NCBI GenBank assembly: GCA_016718205.1
Contig: JADKEB010000036.1
Location: 124,001-188,000 of the forward strand
From: Saprospiraceae bacterium
GTDB taxonomy: Bacteria > Bacteroidota > Bacteroidia > Chitinophagales > Saprospiraceae
Length of the DNA: 64,000 nt
Direction of reading: 5' to 3'
Shown here in pieces: positions 19,065 to 28,076 of the stretch (position 1 is its first letter; each line of letters starts with the position of its first letter). The position numbers and the translations under genes are program-made. The notes below the pieces were generated by a model, which saw only the letters and a list, made by a program, of their open reading frames with translations, had not been told where the DNA came from and ran no database searches.

Positions 19065-20018
19065 TCAGGCAAATAACATATCTACAAATGCTTTTCTGTT
19101 GAAAACCTGCAACTGTTCGACACCTTCACCCACTCCAATGTATTTGATAGGAATCTTAAACTGATCTGAAATACCGAGGACAACACCGCCTTTTGCAGAA
19201 CCGTCCAGTTTCGTAAGTGCAATGGCGGTTACATTGGTGGCTGCTGTGAAGTGTTTGGCTTGTTCTATGGCATTCTGGCCGGTCGTAGCATCCAGTACCA
19301 AAAGTACTTCATGTGGTGCTCCGGGCAATTTTTTTTCTATTGATTTTTTGATTTTGGTCAATTCCTCCATCAATTGTTTTTTGGTATGTAGTCTACCTGC
19401 TGTATCTATGATGGCCACATCGGCATTATTATTTACGGCATATTGGGTGGTCTCATATGCCACAGCAGCAGGATCCGTGTTCATGCCTTTTGAAAAAAAC
19501 TGAGCACCACTTCGCTCTGCCCATATCTTGAGTTGGTCCACAGCGGCAGCTCTGAAAGTGTCTCCTGCACCGAGTACGACGTTTTTTCCACGTTTTTTAT
19601 ACTGATGCGATAGTTTACCGATGGTGGTGGTTTTGCCTACACCATTGACCCCGACTACCATCATCACAAATGGCTTTGTATCCACAGGAAGGTCATAGTC
19701 TTCGATATCTTTGGTGTTGTTTTCGTCCAGAATACTTATGATGACATTTTTGAGGATCGAATTGAGTTCATCCGTATTGAGGTATTTGTCGACAGCTACT
19801 TTCTGTTCCAGCCTGTCGATAATTTTGACAGTGGTCTCCAGACCTACATCTGCAGATATCAGGATTCTCTCCAATTCATCCAAAAACTCTAAATCTACCT
19901 TAGACTTGCCGGCTACGGCCTTTGTTATTTGGGAGAAAAAACTTTCTTTTGTTTTCTCAAGGCCTTTATTAAGGTCCTGCTCTTTATCTTTTGAAAAAAA
20001 TTTACTAAAAAAACTCAT
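19065..20018 (-). CDS. ftsY: Signal recognition particle receptor FtsY
   Basis: FtsY is the GTPase that docks SRP-ribosome complexes at the inner membrane. The 317-residue protein has a short N-terminal segment in place of the long acidic domain of enterobacterial FtsY. An NG domain follows. The SRP GTPase motifs are clear: G1 G123-V-N-G-V-G-K-T-T, the insertion-box D-T-F-R-A-A-A-V-D-Q-L, G3 D-T-A-G-R-L, G4 T-K-L-D-G-S-A-K-G-G. The Bacteroidota order rpmB-rpmG-DUF4295-ftsY is kept, but with a terminator and 450 bases between DUF4295 and ftsY, so ftsY needs its own promoter. Confidence 0.97.
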   Translation of the reverse strand: MSFFSKFFSKDKEQDLNKGLEKTKESFFSQITKAVAGKSKVDLEFLDELERILISADVGLETTVKIIDRLEQKVAVDKYLNTDELNSILKNVIISILDENNTKDIEDYDLPVDTKPFVMMVVGVNGVGKTTTIGKLSHQYKKRGKNVVLGAGDTFRAAAVDQLKIWAERSGAQFFSKGMNTDPAAVAYETTQYAVNNNADVAIIDTAGRLHTKKQLMEELTKIKKSIEKKLPGAPHEVLLVLDATTGQNAIEQAKHFTAATNVTAIALTKLDGSAKGGVVLGISDQFKIPIKYIGVGEGVEQLQVFNRKAFVDMLFA

Positions 20019-20408
20019 TAAAAATCATTTACGGTGTCTTAATAAAATTCGCAAAGCAGATTACAAATTATTAAATTCGTATTTATTTATTCAGCATCTG
20101 TGTTAGCCACATAGAAAAAAATTGATTTCCGTTGCAATTTTGATATCCGTTGGCTAATGGTGAAAATTTACATCTTCTTATTGGAACGAAAGGAGGTAAA
20201 TTTATTTTCATGCAAAATGTCTGCTTTTCATATCAAATAACGAGAACTGTGCCAAAGATGTTACCGCAAACGATGAAACTCTGATCAAACACAGTTATAA
20301 AGATATCATAGCAGGAAGTCACAGCGGATAATTTGATGCAATATAAATAGAATTTATCTGATGAAGCAAATGGAATTTGAAATATACTCCAAAAAAGTGA
20401 TAAAATAC
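20019..20408. other. Gene-free stretch upstream of ftsY
   Basis: No gene longer than about 25 codons and no repeat is evident here. It should contain the ftsY promoter on the minus strand; I cannot point to one with confidence. Confidence 0.35.
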
Positions 20409-20445
20409 AAAAAGGGTTTCCCTTCTGTACAAAAAGAAAAACCCT
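20409..20445 (-). terminator. Terminator of the rpmB-rpmG-DUF4295 operon
   Basis: Read on the minus strand, AGGGTTT and AAACCCT form a stem around an approximately 20-base loop and are followed by a T5 run. It lies 26 bases after the DUF4295 stop. Confidence 0.65.
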
Positions 20446-20470
20446 GATTACTTTATATCAGCCGGGCTGA

Positions 20471-20647
20471 TTATTTACTTTCTTCAAAAAACTCTTTAAC
20501 CTTGTCCTTGTGTATGATGGACTCTTTGTAAGAATACTTACCGGAAACAGGATCTTTGATAGATTTTACCACCTTCACGTGATCTCTACCCGAGCCTGCA
20601 TTGGCAGCCCTTTGAGCAACTCTTGCGTTTTTAGATACTTTTGCCAT
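20471..20647 (-). CDS. DUF4295 family small protein
   Basis: This 58-residue basic protein begins MAKVSKNARVAQRAANAGSG and ends with H-K-D-K-V-K-E-F-F-E-E. This is the DUF4295 family, which in Bacteroidota is found immediately after rpmG. The position two bases after the rpmG stop supports co-translation with ribosomal proteins L28 and L33. It is suspected to be ribosome-associated from context; its function is not established. Confidence 0.92.
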   Translation of the reverse strand: MAKVSKNARVAQRAANAGSGRDHVKVVKSIKDPVSGKYSYKESIIHKDKVKEFFEESK

Positions 20648-20649
20648 GA

Positions 20650-20838
20650 TTATTTAATTTCTTTGTGAAGTGTATATTTCTTTAATACAGGATTAAATTT
20701 TTTGATTTCCAATCTGTCAGGATTGTTTTTTCTGTTTTTTTCAGTGACATATCTCGATGTACCGGGCATACCACTTGTTTTGTGCTCTGTGCATTCCAGA
20801 ATGATCTGAATTCTGTTTCCTTTTGATTTTTTTGCCAT
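20650..20838 (-). CDS. rpmG: 50S ribosomal protein L33
   Basis: A 62-residue L33 protein beginning MAKKSKGNRIQIILECTEHK with the family segment N-R-K-N-N-P-D-R-L-E-I-K-K-F-N-P. It lacks the zinc-binding Cys pairs (only one Cys), so it is the C-minus type used in zinc-poor conditions or as the sole copy. It is second in the operon rpmB-rpmG-DUF4295. Confidence 0.97.
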   Translation of the reverse strand: MAKKSKGNRIQIILECTEHKTSGMPGTSRYVTEKNRKNNPDRLEIKKFNPVLKKYTLHKEIK

Positions 20839-20873
20839 GACTCTCCTTGATTACTTTATTTTTCCAATTAAAA

Positions 20874-21122
20874 TCAGATTTTTACACCTGTGTTTACGCC
20901 TGAATACTTCAATTCTTTAAGATATGCATACAGACCTTTTTTGTCTATGGTACGCAATGCTGTAGAACAAACTTTAAGTGTCACCCACTCACCTGTTTCA
21001 GGCATAAAAAAACGTTTTTTAAACAGATTTGGTAAAAACCTTCTGTTGGTTTTGACATTCGAGTGAGAAACTTTGTGACCTTTCATAGGTCTTTTACCTG
21101 TTAATTGGCAAACTCTTGACAT
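20874..21122 (-). CDS. rpmB: 50S ribosomal protein L28
   Basis: An 82-residue L28 protein beginning MSRVCQLTGKRPMKGHKVSH, followed by N-V-K-T-N-R-R-F-L-P-N-L. It is the first gene of the small ribosomal operon and lies 64 bases downstream of the tRNA-Arg gene on the same strand. Confidence 0.97.
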   Translation of the reverse strand: MSRVCQLTGKRPMKGHKVSHSNVKTNRRFLPNLFKKRFFMPETGEWVTLKVCSTALRTIDKKGLYAYLKELKYSGVNTGVKI

Positions 21123-21186
21123 TGTGATCTATTTTAAAATCTTAAAAACTTACGGAATTTCCGTATTTTTTGAATTTGGTTTATTG

Positions 21187-21260
21187 TGACTTCGGAAGGA
21201 TTCGAACCTTCAACCTCCTGATCCGTAGTCAGGGACTCTATCCAATTAAGCTACGAAGCC
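21187..21260 (-). tRNA. tRNA-Arg (anticodon ACG)
   Basis: The minus strand reads GGCTTCG as the 5' acceptor strand, pairing with CGAAGTC at the 3' side. The anticodon stem is CCTGA/TCAGG with loop CTACGGA, hence anticodon ACG. The T arm contains the GGTTCGAATCC motif. CCA is not encoded. It precedes rpmB and may be transcribed with it. Confidence 0.93.
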
Positions 21261-21565
21261 AAATGGTTGAACCTTCTTATATCTCTGTAAGTCAATACCT
21301 TATAAAAAGTATATAGGAAGATCGTCATCTTCTCTTTCCTAACAGGCTGCAAAGATAAAGCATTTTTAAATTTAAACAATAGTTTTTGACAAAAATAAAT
21401 ATTTATATTTTTAGTATATGACTTTTGTTATTGTATTAGGCATGTACGGAATTACATTTTTATCTGTTCTTGGATCATTTGTTTGGAATGTTTAGACATT
21501 GTCAAAAATGGATTCATAAAACTTCTCAAAAATAATTAATTATTAAATATTAAATCCAATGATAA
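21261..21565. other. Gene-free stretch
   Basis: AT-rich DNA between the tRNA-Arg gene and the orphan membrane protein. I see no repeat, hairpin or reading frame worth naming. Confidence 0.35.
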
Positions 21566-22177
21566 GTGGGCTCATCAACTATTATCACAAGTTTGAGAAT
21601 GGGAGCATACGCTATGTATGGAATAGTGTTGGGTGCATTAGCATTTGGACTTTATCGTGGTGTTAACAGACAAAAAGAAATCTTCGACAGCTATAGACTA
21701 ACGCTTGATAATAATGCTATTACAAGAGAACAACACAAAACCCCGACAATAACTATTTCAAATACAGACGTAATTGAAATAGTTAAAAATTCAAATGGAA
21801 GTTTTACATTAAAAGGGAACTCACCTGTAAATGTTATAGGTGTTCCTTCTCAAATAGACGACTACGAAAAACTAGAAAAATCATTAGCCGAAATAAGGAA
21901 AATTTCGTTAAAAAGTAGCGAGCCATTTCTTCAAAAGTTTAGTGTTCTACTTTCTATATTGACAATTGGTTTAATGTCTGCTGTTTACATTTCCAAAGAC
22001 AAAATAATCGTTGGTGTTTCTGAGACAATTTTACTTTTGGTTTTGGGATATTCATTCTTTGAAATTCAAAGAAGTAAAAATATTGATAGTAAAACTCAAA
22101 AAGGAATGTGGTGGCTGATTTTAGTAACTGTATCATTTATTGGGGTAATGTATTACAAACTAACAGGACAATACTAG
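21566..22177 (+). CDS. Orphan membrane protein, cassette-like
   Basis: The protein is about 200 residues, starting from GTG at 21566 or ATG at 21602 (MGAYAMYGIVLG...). A first membrane helix (about 12-30) is followed by a soluble part with a bPH/PH-like run (T-I-T-I-S-N-T-D-V-I-E-I-V-K-N). Three C-terminal helices end in Y-Y-K-L-T-G-Q-Y. I do not recognise a family. A second start in another frame, ATG at 21559 (M-I-S-G-L-I-N-Y-Y-H-K-F), reads more like a natural N-terminus and would join after loss of one base near 21595, so a frameshift is possible. The gene has no same-function neighbours and is followed by a structured attC-like site. Confidence 0.65.
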   Translation: MGSSTIITSLRMGAYAMYGIVLGALAFGLYRGVNRQKEIFDSYRLTLDNNAITREQHKTPTITISNTDVIEIVKNSNGSFTLKGNSPVNVIGVPSQIDDYEKLEKSLAEIRKISLKSSEPFLQKFSVLLSILTIGLMSAVYISKDKIIVGVSETILLLVLGYSFFEIQRSKNIDSKTQKGMWWLILVTVSFIGVMYYKLTGQY

Positions 22178-22204
22178 AGAATGACTGCCAACAAAATAAA
22201 AACT

Positions 22205-22265
22205 GGTGCTAACAACTAAGTTTTCGTCGTGGTGCGAAGCACATGCGATGAAAACCCTGTTGAAC
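22205..22265 (+). repeat. attC-like imperfect hairpin
   Basis: Downstream of the orphan gene, CAAC (22213-22216), GTTTTCGTCG (22220-22229) and GTGC (22232-22235) pair in nested order with GCAC (22239-22242), CGATGAAAAC (22246-22255) and GTTG (22259-22262), with small unpaired spacers. The 3' end GTTGAAC fits the integron core GTTRRRY. The 5' side GGTGCTAAC ends in the expected AAC but does not fit RYYYAAC. The fold therefore resembles an attC site or a related structured 3' element. The rest of the gap (22266-22484) shows nothing else. Confidence 0.5.
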
Positions 22266-22484
22266 GGAACCTTCGGTAGCGGAGCCAGACTTGAAAAACG
22301 AATTTTGGTTTATTAACGCAGAGCGTCGCAAGTATGGAGATATCGTCAGGTAGCTTGACTATTCCTGTTCCCCTGCAATGTAGTAGAATTAAAAATTATA
22401 AAAATTATAAATTATCATACAGAAATAGTTAATATATGTAGAATCTTAATATCTTTATCGGAATATTTTAATCTTCGGTTTCTA

Positions 22485-23135
22485 GTGAGTATTTTCTTTT
22501 GTAGAGGTTTTTGTTTGACCTTGCTATCTATGGTATGCAGTATCTCGTGTGTATATGGGATCAAAGATGATGCATTTGCTTCTGCATCCCGACTTAAGTA
22601 TATTTTCCCGCAGGAGAATCAAACGGTCTTTTACAAGGACATCACTTTGACCTGGTCTATCGGCAATCTCCAACCAATTGTGACTTTGCAGATTTCCGAA
22701 AATAGAGATTTCAGCCATATCATCCTTGACACTGTCATAAGTGGTACAGCCCTTAATATGCCTTTGCTTGCAAAATCCAAAGAGTACTTCTGGCGTGTAT
22801 TAACTAATGAAAATAGCGAGAAGTCCGGACAATACAGCTTTTTCAGTACTACTGCACTCAAGATAGAATACAATACATTTTGTTGCCTGAATCTTATTCC
22901 CACTTGTATAGGAGAATTACCTCTGTTGTATATTGATAATCCCGATTTCAAACATTACACAGTATCCATACATCATCTCGGCAACTTCGAAAAAGTACTC
23001 GAAAGAAACTCAGCTTCAGAATATCAGTGTATACCGGCATATAAACTTGCCAAGGGTAAGTATCTTATAAAAATTAAGATTCCGGACGAAGAACATAATA
23101 ACATAAGTGAAATCATAATGATAAAAGACGAATAG
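22485..23135 (+). CDS. Secreted protein of unknown function, fibronectin-like
   Basis: From GTG at 22485 there is a hydrophobic leader (about 8-25, ending C-V-Y-G). The following part, W-S-I-G-N-L-Q-P-I-V-T-L-Q-I-S and E-Y-F-W-R-V-L-T-N-E-N, resembles fibronectin type III-like segments in Bacteroidota surface proteins. The C-terminal part has no recognised motif. It lies 23 bases upstream of the YkgJ gene and is likely cotranscribed with it. Function unknown. Confidence 0.7.
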   Translation: MSIFFCRGFCLTLLSMVCSISCVYGIKDDAFASASRLKYIFPQENQTVFYKDITLTWSIGNLQPIVTLQISENRDFSHIILDTVISGTALNMPLLAKSKEYFWRVLTNENSEKSGQYSFFSTTALKIEYNTFCCLNLIPTCIGELPLLYIDNPDFKHYTVSIHHLGNFEKVLERNSASEYQCIPAYKLAKGKYLIKIKIPDEEHNNISEIIMIKDE

Positions 23136-23158
23136 TCACAAACAAGGCTCTGCATAAG

Positions 23159-23659
23159 ATGAATCCTGAAGACAACATTTCTCTCCTGAATGCCAAAGAA
23201 TCTCAAAAGATCAACGAAATATATCTGAGAAAACTAAAAAGTTCGAACTCAGAAAATATGGTACCTGTATTAAGAAATATTCACCTTGTTGTGTTCCAAT
23301 CTACCGATTGTCTTTCATGCGCCAACTGCTGTAAGACGACTCCTGCTTTGATTACACGACAGGATGTAAAACGTATTGCAAGGTTTCTTCAAATACCTGC
23401 TTCTCAGTTTTTTAAACTTTATGTCATTACAGATTTTGATGGTGAAATGATGATGAAAAATGTACCTTGTGTATTCCTTGATCAGGAAAATAAGTGTACC
23501 ATATACGAAGTCAGACCCGAATCATGCAGACGATATCCCCATACTGATGAAAAAGAATATCCACAAAGAATATCATTGAATATTGCAAATACAACAATCT
23601 GCCCTGCCGCTGCCATAATACTTGAAAGACTGAAAAAAGCTATACCTTTGTCTGTATGA
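23159..23659 (+). CDS. YkgJ-family cysteine cluster protein
   Basis: The protein has 166 residues and shows the YkgJ zinc/iron chelator-like pattern: C51-L-S-C54-A-N-C57-C58, then C104, C113 and C123 in P-E-S-C-R-R-Y-P, and a late C148. The family is thought to bind a metal or Fe-S cluster; the substrate is not known. It overlaps the start of the next gene by four bases (ATGA at 23656-23659), so the two are translationally coupled. Confidence 0.88.
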   Translation: MNPEDNISLLNAKESQKINEIYLRKLKSSNSENMVPVLRNIHLVVFQSTDCLSCANCCKTTPALITRQDVKRIARFLQIPASQFFKLYVITDFDGEMMMKNVPCVFLDQENKCTIYEVRPESCRRYPHTDEKEYPQRISLNIANTTICPAAAIILERLKKAIPLSV

Positions 23660-24249
23660 TATATAAATTTAATGGCTATATTCCCGTCGTAGACCAGTCA
23701 TCATTTGTGCATCCGATGGCATCAGTAACAGGCAATGTCATCGTAGGCAAAAACGTATATATAGGACCCGGAGCAGCCATCAGAGGTGACTGGGGTGCTA
23801 TCATCATCAAAGACGGATGCAATGTACAGGAAAACTGCACTATCCATATGTTTCCCGGCAAGACGGTTATTCTGGAAGAGGCAGCACACATCGGACACGG
23901 TGCCATCATACACGGAGCATACATCGGGCGCAATGTGCTGGTTGGCATGAATAGTGTCATCATGGATGAAGTGATCATAGGTGATGAATGTATCATCGGA
24001 GCACTTACCTTTATAAAAGCAGGCACTATCATAGAGCCACGCAAAATCGTAGCAGGGAATCCAGGCAAAATCATTAAAGATGTGAGTGACGAAATGATGG
24101 TATGGAAAACAGATGGTACAAAGTTGTATCAAACACTGCCAAAGGAATGCTTTGAGTCCCTCGAGCCTTGTGAGCCATTGCGAAAAGTGCCGGATATCAG
24201 ACCTAAGCAACAGGAGTCTTACCAATATTTTGGAAAGAAAGATATATAA
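23656..24249 (+). CDS. Hexapeptide-repeat protein, gamma-carbonic anhydrase/PaaY-like
   Basis: The protein has 197 residues and forms a left-handed beta-helix of I-G-x-x-x-x hexapeptides from about residue 10 to 130. The metal-binding histidines of the gamma-carbonic anhydrase group are in place (C-T-I-H-M-F-P and H-I-G-H-G-A-I-I-H-G), and the family G-N-P-G-K segment follows. It is likely a trimeric metal enzyme with carbonic anhydrase or thioesterase activity. PaaY and CaiE are close relatives; the exact one cannot be settled. It is last in a three-gene plus-strand run. Confidence 0.87.
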   Translation: MIYKFNGYIPVVDQSSFVHPMASVTGNVIVGKNVYIGPGAAIRGDWGAIIIKDGCNVQENCTIHMFPGKTVILEEAAHIGHGAIIHGAYIGRNVLVGMNSVIMDEVIIGDECIIGALTFIKAGTIIEPRKIVAGNPGKIIKDVSDEMMVWKTDGTKLYQTLPKECFESLEPCEPLRKVPDIRPKQQESYQYFGKKDI

Positions 24250-25230
24250 TTAGGTTTGATATTACTGAATTTGTATTTATCATATGTAATTATGTAGTTA
24301 CACCATTTAATTCTCTGGCTCATTTCATTATCAAACTATAATTTAAATTAAGGTAAATATTTTTGTGATGGGTTATAAAATGAGTCAAAGAAAGTCATTC
24401 GACCATTAAGCCGACGAAGGAGGACTGGTAAGCGAAAATAAACAAAATCATGTAGTTTTTTTCATTTCCTTTTCGCTTAAGAGTCGCCCTTCAGGACGCT
24501 TCTCAGTCGTCGCGCCCTGGGCACCCAGTCAAAAAAGTCACTCGCCACTAAGAAAGGGGGGGTGTTAATAAAACTGGGCTCTTGGAGGGGGGGGAAAAGG
24601 GGAGGAGACAAAAAAAAAAAAAAAACGGAGGATGTGTGATTTTTACAATTTGAAGTGGATATATATCTTATGTGGGTTAAAATATAGAGGGGGTCATAAA
24701 AATTCGCATATATTTTCTTATCATTGCATAACCAGTTAAAATTAATATATCAAATGTCCGGGTATAACTACTGCATCAGATACAAATGCTACCAATACTG
24801 GCGTAACCGTAAGTTCCACCAGATGAGAGACCTTGAGTTTTAAACTTCTGTCAAATAGAGAGAGAGCTCATAATTAAAAATTTATTTATTTAATTAAAAC
24901 ATAAATTTTAAAATATTTAAATAAATTTGCTGAACTTTAAATAATCAGTACAAGCCAAAATTGTTTAGAAGCCTGGATCAGTTGATTGATATCTTTGACA
25001 TTAAGGCTCTGTTTATAAATAAATGGTGCAGAATTGGCGAAGTTAATTTGTTCTTTTTCAAGGCGTAAATGGCGAATAGCCTTGCTATTTAACGATTTTA
25101 AAAGCAACGCAAATGTATCAGTTTTTTACGAGCCTAAGACAAATACGAAATACGGTGACATAGCATCGTTTTCATTGATATCCGGAAAGATATTTTGGTG
25201 TTTTGGTCTTGTATAACAAATCTTTCTATT
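24250..25230. other. Decayed, low-complexity gene-free region
   Basis: No intact gene is present. AAGCGAAAA (24432-24440) and TTTTCGCTT (24471-24480 region) form an inverted repeat. At 24556-24625 there are strand-biased homopolymers: G7, G8 and A16. Near 24750-24810 one frame reads P-G-I-T-T-A-S-D-T-N-A-T-N-T-G-V-T-V-S, which looks like a scrap of a surface protein. The region probably holds remnants of lost genes, or assembly noise around the homopolymers. Confidence 0.5.
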
Positions 25231-25413
25231 ATGAAAACAACATTTTATATCAGTTTATTACCCACCTTATTTTTCATTATAATTTTTCAGGCGGAATCTT
25301 TTACACAGAATCGCCCCATACATCGAATGGGTTCCTCCAATACACAGTCTTTTGACGAAAATTGGTTGTTTGCGAGATATGGGTTACAGGCAGATATGAT
25401 TACTATCTATTAA
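25231..25413 (+). pseudogene. N-terminal stub of a glycoside hydrolase family 2-like enzyme
   Basis: A 60-codon frame encodes a signal peptide (MKTTFYISLLPTLFFIIIFQ) followed by S-F-D-E-N-W-L-F-A-R-Y-G-L-Q-A-D, which is the way the mature N-terminus of many GH2-type hydrolases begins. It then ends in a stop with no catalytic part. It is best read as the remnant of a GH2 gene deleted from its middle onward. It lies 37 bases before the GH20 gene, where it may still be translated as a short leader. Confidence 0.5.
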
Positions 25414-25450
25414 AAGTAAATAGGATTTTAACAAAATAATCACTCCAACC

Positions 25451-27847
25451 ATGGTAAAATATATTGTAATCTCAATTTTAATACTTTTTAATTTTGAATT
25501 TCATTCGCAATACCAAAATCTTCCGAAAGAAAAACTGAATGATCAATCAGATGTAGATGAAGACTTAAAATTTGTCAAAGAGCACACATTGGCTGTTGTC
25601 AAAACAGGGTTTATTATTGGTGATGTTTATTCTGATAATCTAAATATTCAAATAGTCAAAAAAAATCTAAATGGACAAGAAAAACCAATATTTGGTGCAT
25701 CCAACCTAATACCGCAACCCCAGAATTGTACTGAGAAAAGTGGTATTTTCACTTTGGAAGGTATCAAAAAATTAATAGCACCTAAAGAGTTTTCTGAAGT
25801 GGCAAGGCTGTTGAGAGATGAAATGAAAATCAATCTTGATAAAAATAAAAAGGAGAAAATTATTGAATTGATCAAATCTAAAGACAATTTGGACGGTGAA
25901 AAATACAGGCTGATCATCACTCCTTCAAAAATCTCAATATACGCTGCCAATGTCAGAGGAGCTATAACCGCAGTGTTTACATTACTCCAGCTACAAAAAT
26001 TGCAACCAGACACCAACTTTTTACCATGTGCTGAAATCGAAGATGCTCCAAGATTTGTTTATCGAGGTATGCATTTAGATGTTTCACGTCACTTTTATCC
26101 CGTGAGCTTTATCAAAAAATATTTGGACATAATGGCGTTATACAAATTTAATACATTCCATTGGCACTTGACAGATTCTCCCGGGTGGAGGCTTCAGATC
26201 AATAAATATCCTTTACTTACTTCGCAGTCTGGGTTCAGGAATTATGCTCATTGGACAGATTGGTCAAAAAACGGGAGTCATTTTGTACCGGAAGGTAGCC
26301 CAAATGCATATGGAGGATATTACACCCAAGATGAAGCAAAGGAGATTGTAGCATATGCAAAACAAAGAAACATTACTGTCATTCCCGAGATAGAAATGCC
26401 GGGGCATTCATATGAAGTACTGGCGGCATATCCGGAATTGTCTTGTACCAACGATCCGAATACTTGCCATGAATTCTGTATAGGAAACCCCCGAACATTA
26501 GAATTTCTAAAAGATATTTTAACGGAAGTTATCGCGATATTCCCATCCAGATACATACACATAGGGGGAGATGAGGCTGGTACACATTGTTGGAAAAAAT
26601 GCAGTAAATGTCAGGATTTAAAAGTTAAAAAAGGATTCAATGATGAAAATGAATTACAGTCTTATCTCATAAGTAATATAGAACAATTTTTAAAGTCACG
26701 AGGTCGAAAACTCATCGGCTGGGATGAAATTATCGAAGGAGGTTTGCCTGCAGACGCTACGGTTATGAGCTGGCGAGGAGAAAAAGGTGGTATCATAGCC
26801 GCTGAACAAAACCACGATGTGATCATGACACCGGGAGCGTGTTATCTTGACGCATATCAGAGTAATCCGGTGACACAACCAATGGCTATAGGAGGATTTT
26901 TACCTATTCAGAATGTATATAATTACGAACCTGTACCAGCTCAATTGAGTGTAGAAAAAGCAAAATACATCTTAGGGTTGCAAGCTTGCCTTTGGACTGA
27001 ATATATGTCCACTACATATCAGGTAGAATATATGGCCTTTCCAAGAGCACTGGCAATAGCTGAGACAGGATGGACGCAAAAATCACTAAAAAATTATGAT
27101 CATTTTCACAAAAGAATCCAGGCCCATTATTTATTATTGCAACGGATGCATGTAAATTATTACCGGCCATCCACATTTCTGACGATCAGTGAGCAACCTA
27201 ATGCAGACCATTCTGCCAGTGAACTCACATTAGTCAGTGAGCTTTACAAGCCGGATATAAGATATACTACTGATGGATCATCTCCCACTCTCTCATCTCA
27301 GACTTACACCAAACCTGTAGAAGTCAAAGGTAAAATGGAAATAAAATCAGCCATTTTTCAAAATGGTCAGATGCTGGGTAAAGAAACAAGCTACACATCA
27401 AGTCATCACCGGGCTATTGGTAAAAAAGTGACCTTCAACAACGATTGGAGTACATCCTATCCGGCACAAAGTGAAAGGACGCTGACAAACGGTGTCATGG
27501 GTTCTTTTACTTACCAAGACAAGCAGTGGCTCGGTTATCTGAAAGATCTGGATGTTACGGTTGATATGGAAACAGTACAGCCTGTATCAGAAGTCTCAAT
27601 TCGATTTATGCAGCAAATCGGTCCCGGTGTTTTTTTACCTTCACATGTGGATATTTTAGTATCCGAAGATGGTGTTAAATATGTCAACGTCAAAAGGATA
27701 ATTCATGATATTTCAAATAAAAATCCTGAATTAATTCTTAAAAAATTTGACGCCGTATTGGAATCTATTTCTGCGCGATATATAAGGATCATAGCTCCAA
27801 ATATCCATGGTGGTTATATGTTTACAGATGAAATTATGGTGTATTAG
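25451..27847 (+). CDS. Beta-N-acetylhexosaminidase, GH20
   Basis: This 798-residue secreted enzyme has an N-terminal signal (about 1-20), a GH20b-type domain (about 60-195) and the GH20 barrel (about 200-545). The barrel includes H-L-T-D-S-P-G-W-R-L-Q near 240 and the catalytic pair D374-E375 in I-G-G-D-E-A-G. A chitobiase-type C-terminal domain (about 560-650, Y-T-T-D-G-S-S-P) and a discoidin-like end (about 665-798) follow. It should release terminal GlcNAc or GalNAc from glycans. It heads a plus-strand run with the GH29 fucosidase and fucose catabolism genes, so the target is probably a fucosylated, amino-sugar-containing glycan. Confidence 0.95.
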   Translation: MVKYIVISILILFNFEFHSQYQNLPKEKLNDQSDVDEDLKFVKEHTLAVVKTGFIIGDVYSDNLNIQIVKKNLNGQEKPIFGASNLIPQPQNCTEKSGIFTLEGIKKLIAPKEFSEVARLLRDEMKINLDKNKKEKIIELIKSKDNLDGEKYRLIITPSKISIYAANVRGAITAVFTLLQLQKLQPDTNFLPCAEIEDAPRFVYRGMHLDVSRHFYPVSFIKKYLDIMALYKFNTFHWHLTDSPGWRLQINKYPLLTSQSGFRNYAHWTDWSKNGSHFVPEGSPNAYGGYYTQDEAKEIVAYAKQRNITVIPEIEMPGHSYEVLAAYPELSCTNDPNTCHEFCIGNPRTLEFLKDILTEVIAIFPSRYIHIGGDEAGTHCWKKCSKCQDLKVKKGFNDENELQSYLISNIEQFLKSRGRKLIGWDEIIEGGLPADATVMSWRGEKGGIIAAEQNHDVIMTPGACYLDAYQSNPVTQPMAIGGFLPIQNVYNYEPVPAQLSVEKAKYILGLQACLWTEYMSTTYQVEYMAFPRALAIAETGWTQKSLKNYDHFHKRIQAHYLLLQRMHVNYYRPSTFLTISEQPNADHSASELTLVSELYKPDIRYTTDGSSPTLSSQTYTKPVEVKGKMEIKSAIFQNGQMLGKETSYTSSHHRAIGKKVTFNNDWSTSYPAQSERTLTNGVMGSFTYQDKQWLGYLKDLDVTVDMETVQPVSEVSIRFMQQIGPGVFLPSHVDILVSEDGVKYVNVKRIIHDISNKNPELILKKFDAVLESISARYIRIIAPNIHGGYMFTDEIMVY

Positions 27848-27892
27848 TGTTGCAATACTAATATGCCATAATTTTTCAACTGTGATAATAAA

Positions 27893-27920
27893 TTGTCCTT
27901 CTGTGTTTTATTTAACTTTG
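27893..27920 (+). promoter_or_regulatory. Bacteroidota-type promoter for the fucosidase gene
   Basis: TTG at 27893-27895, 17 bases, then TAACTTTG at 27913-27920 match the TTG-N17-TAnnTTTG pattern. Transcription would begin about 150 bases before the GH29 start. Pattern only. Confidence 0.5.
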
Positions 27921-28076
27921 TATCTTTATATTTGGTTTTTCGTGTGAGTGCTACAAATGAAGAAGTAAAATTTTCTTATATCTTAAATCAGAAAAAGGAT
28001 GGTTACGGGTTAATATTCAAAGCAATGAAAGCAAAGCGGTAAACTGGAAAATAAAATTCAATAAAAAATAAGACGA

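Noticed and set aside
25034..25216. A 60-codon plus-strand frame starting at TTG
   Set aside because: No family resemblance, no proper start signals, and it lies in the decayed region before the GH2 stub.
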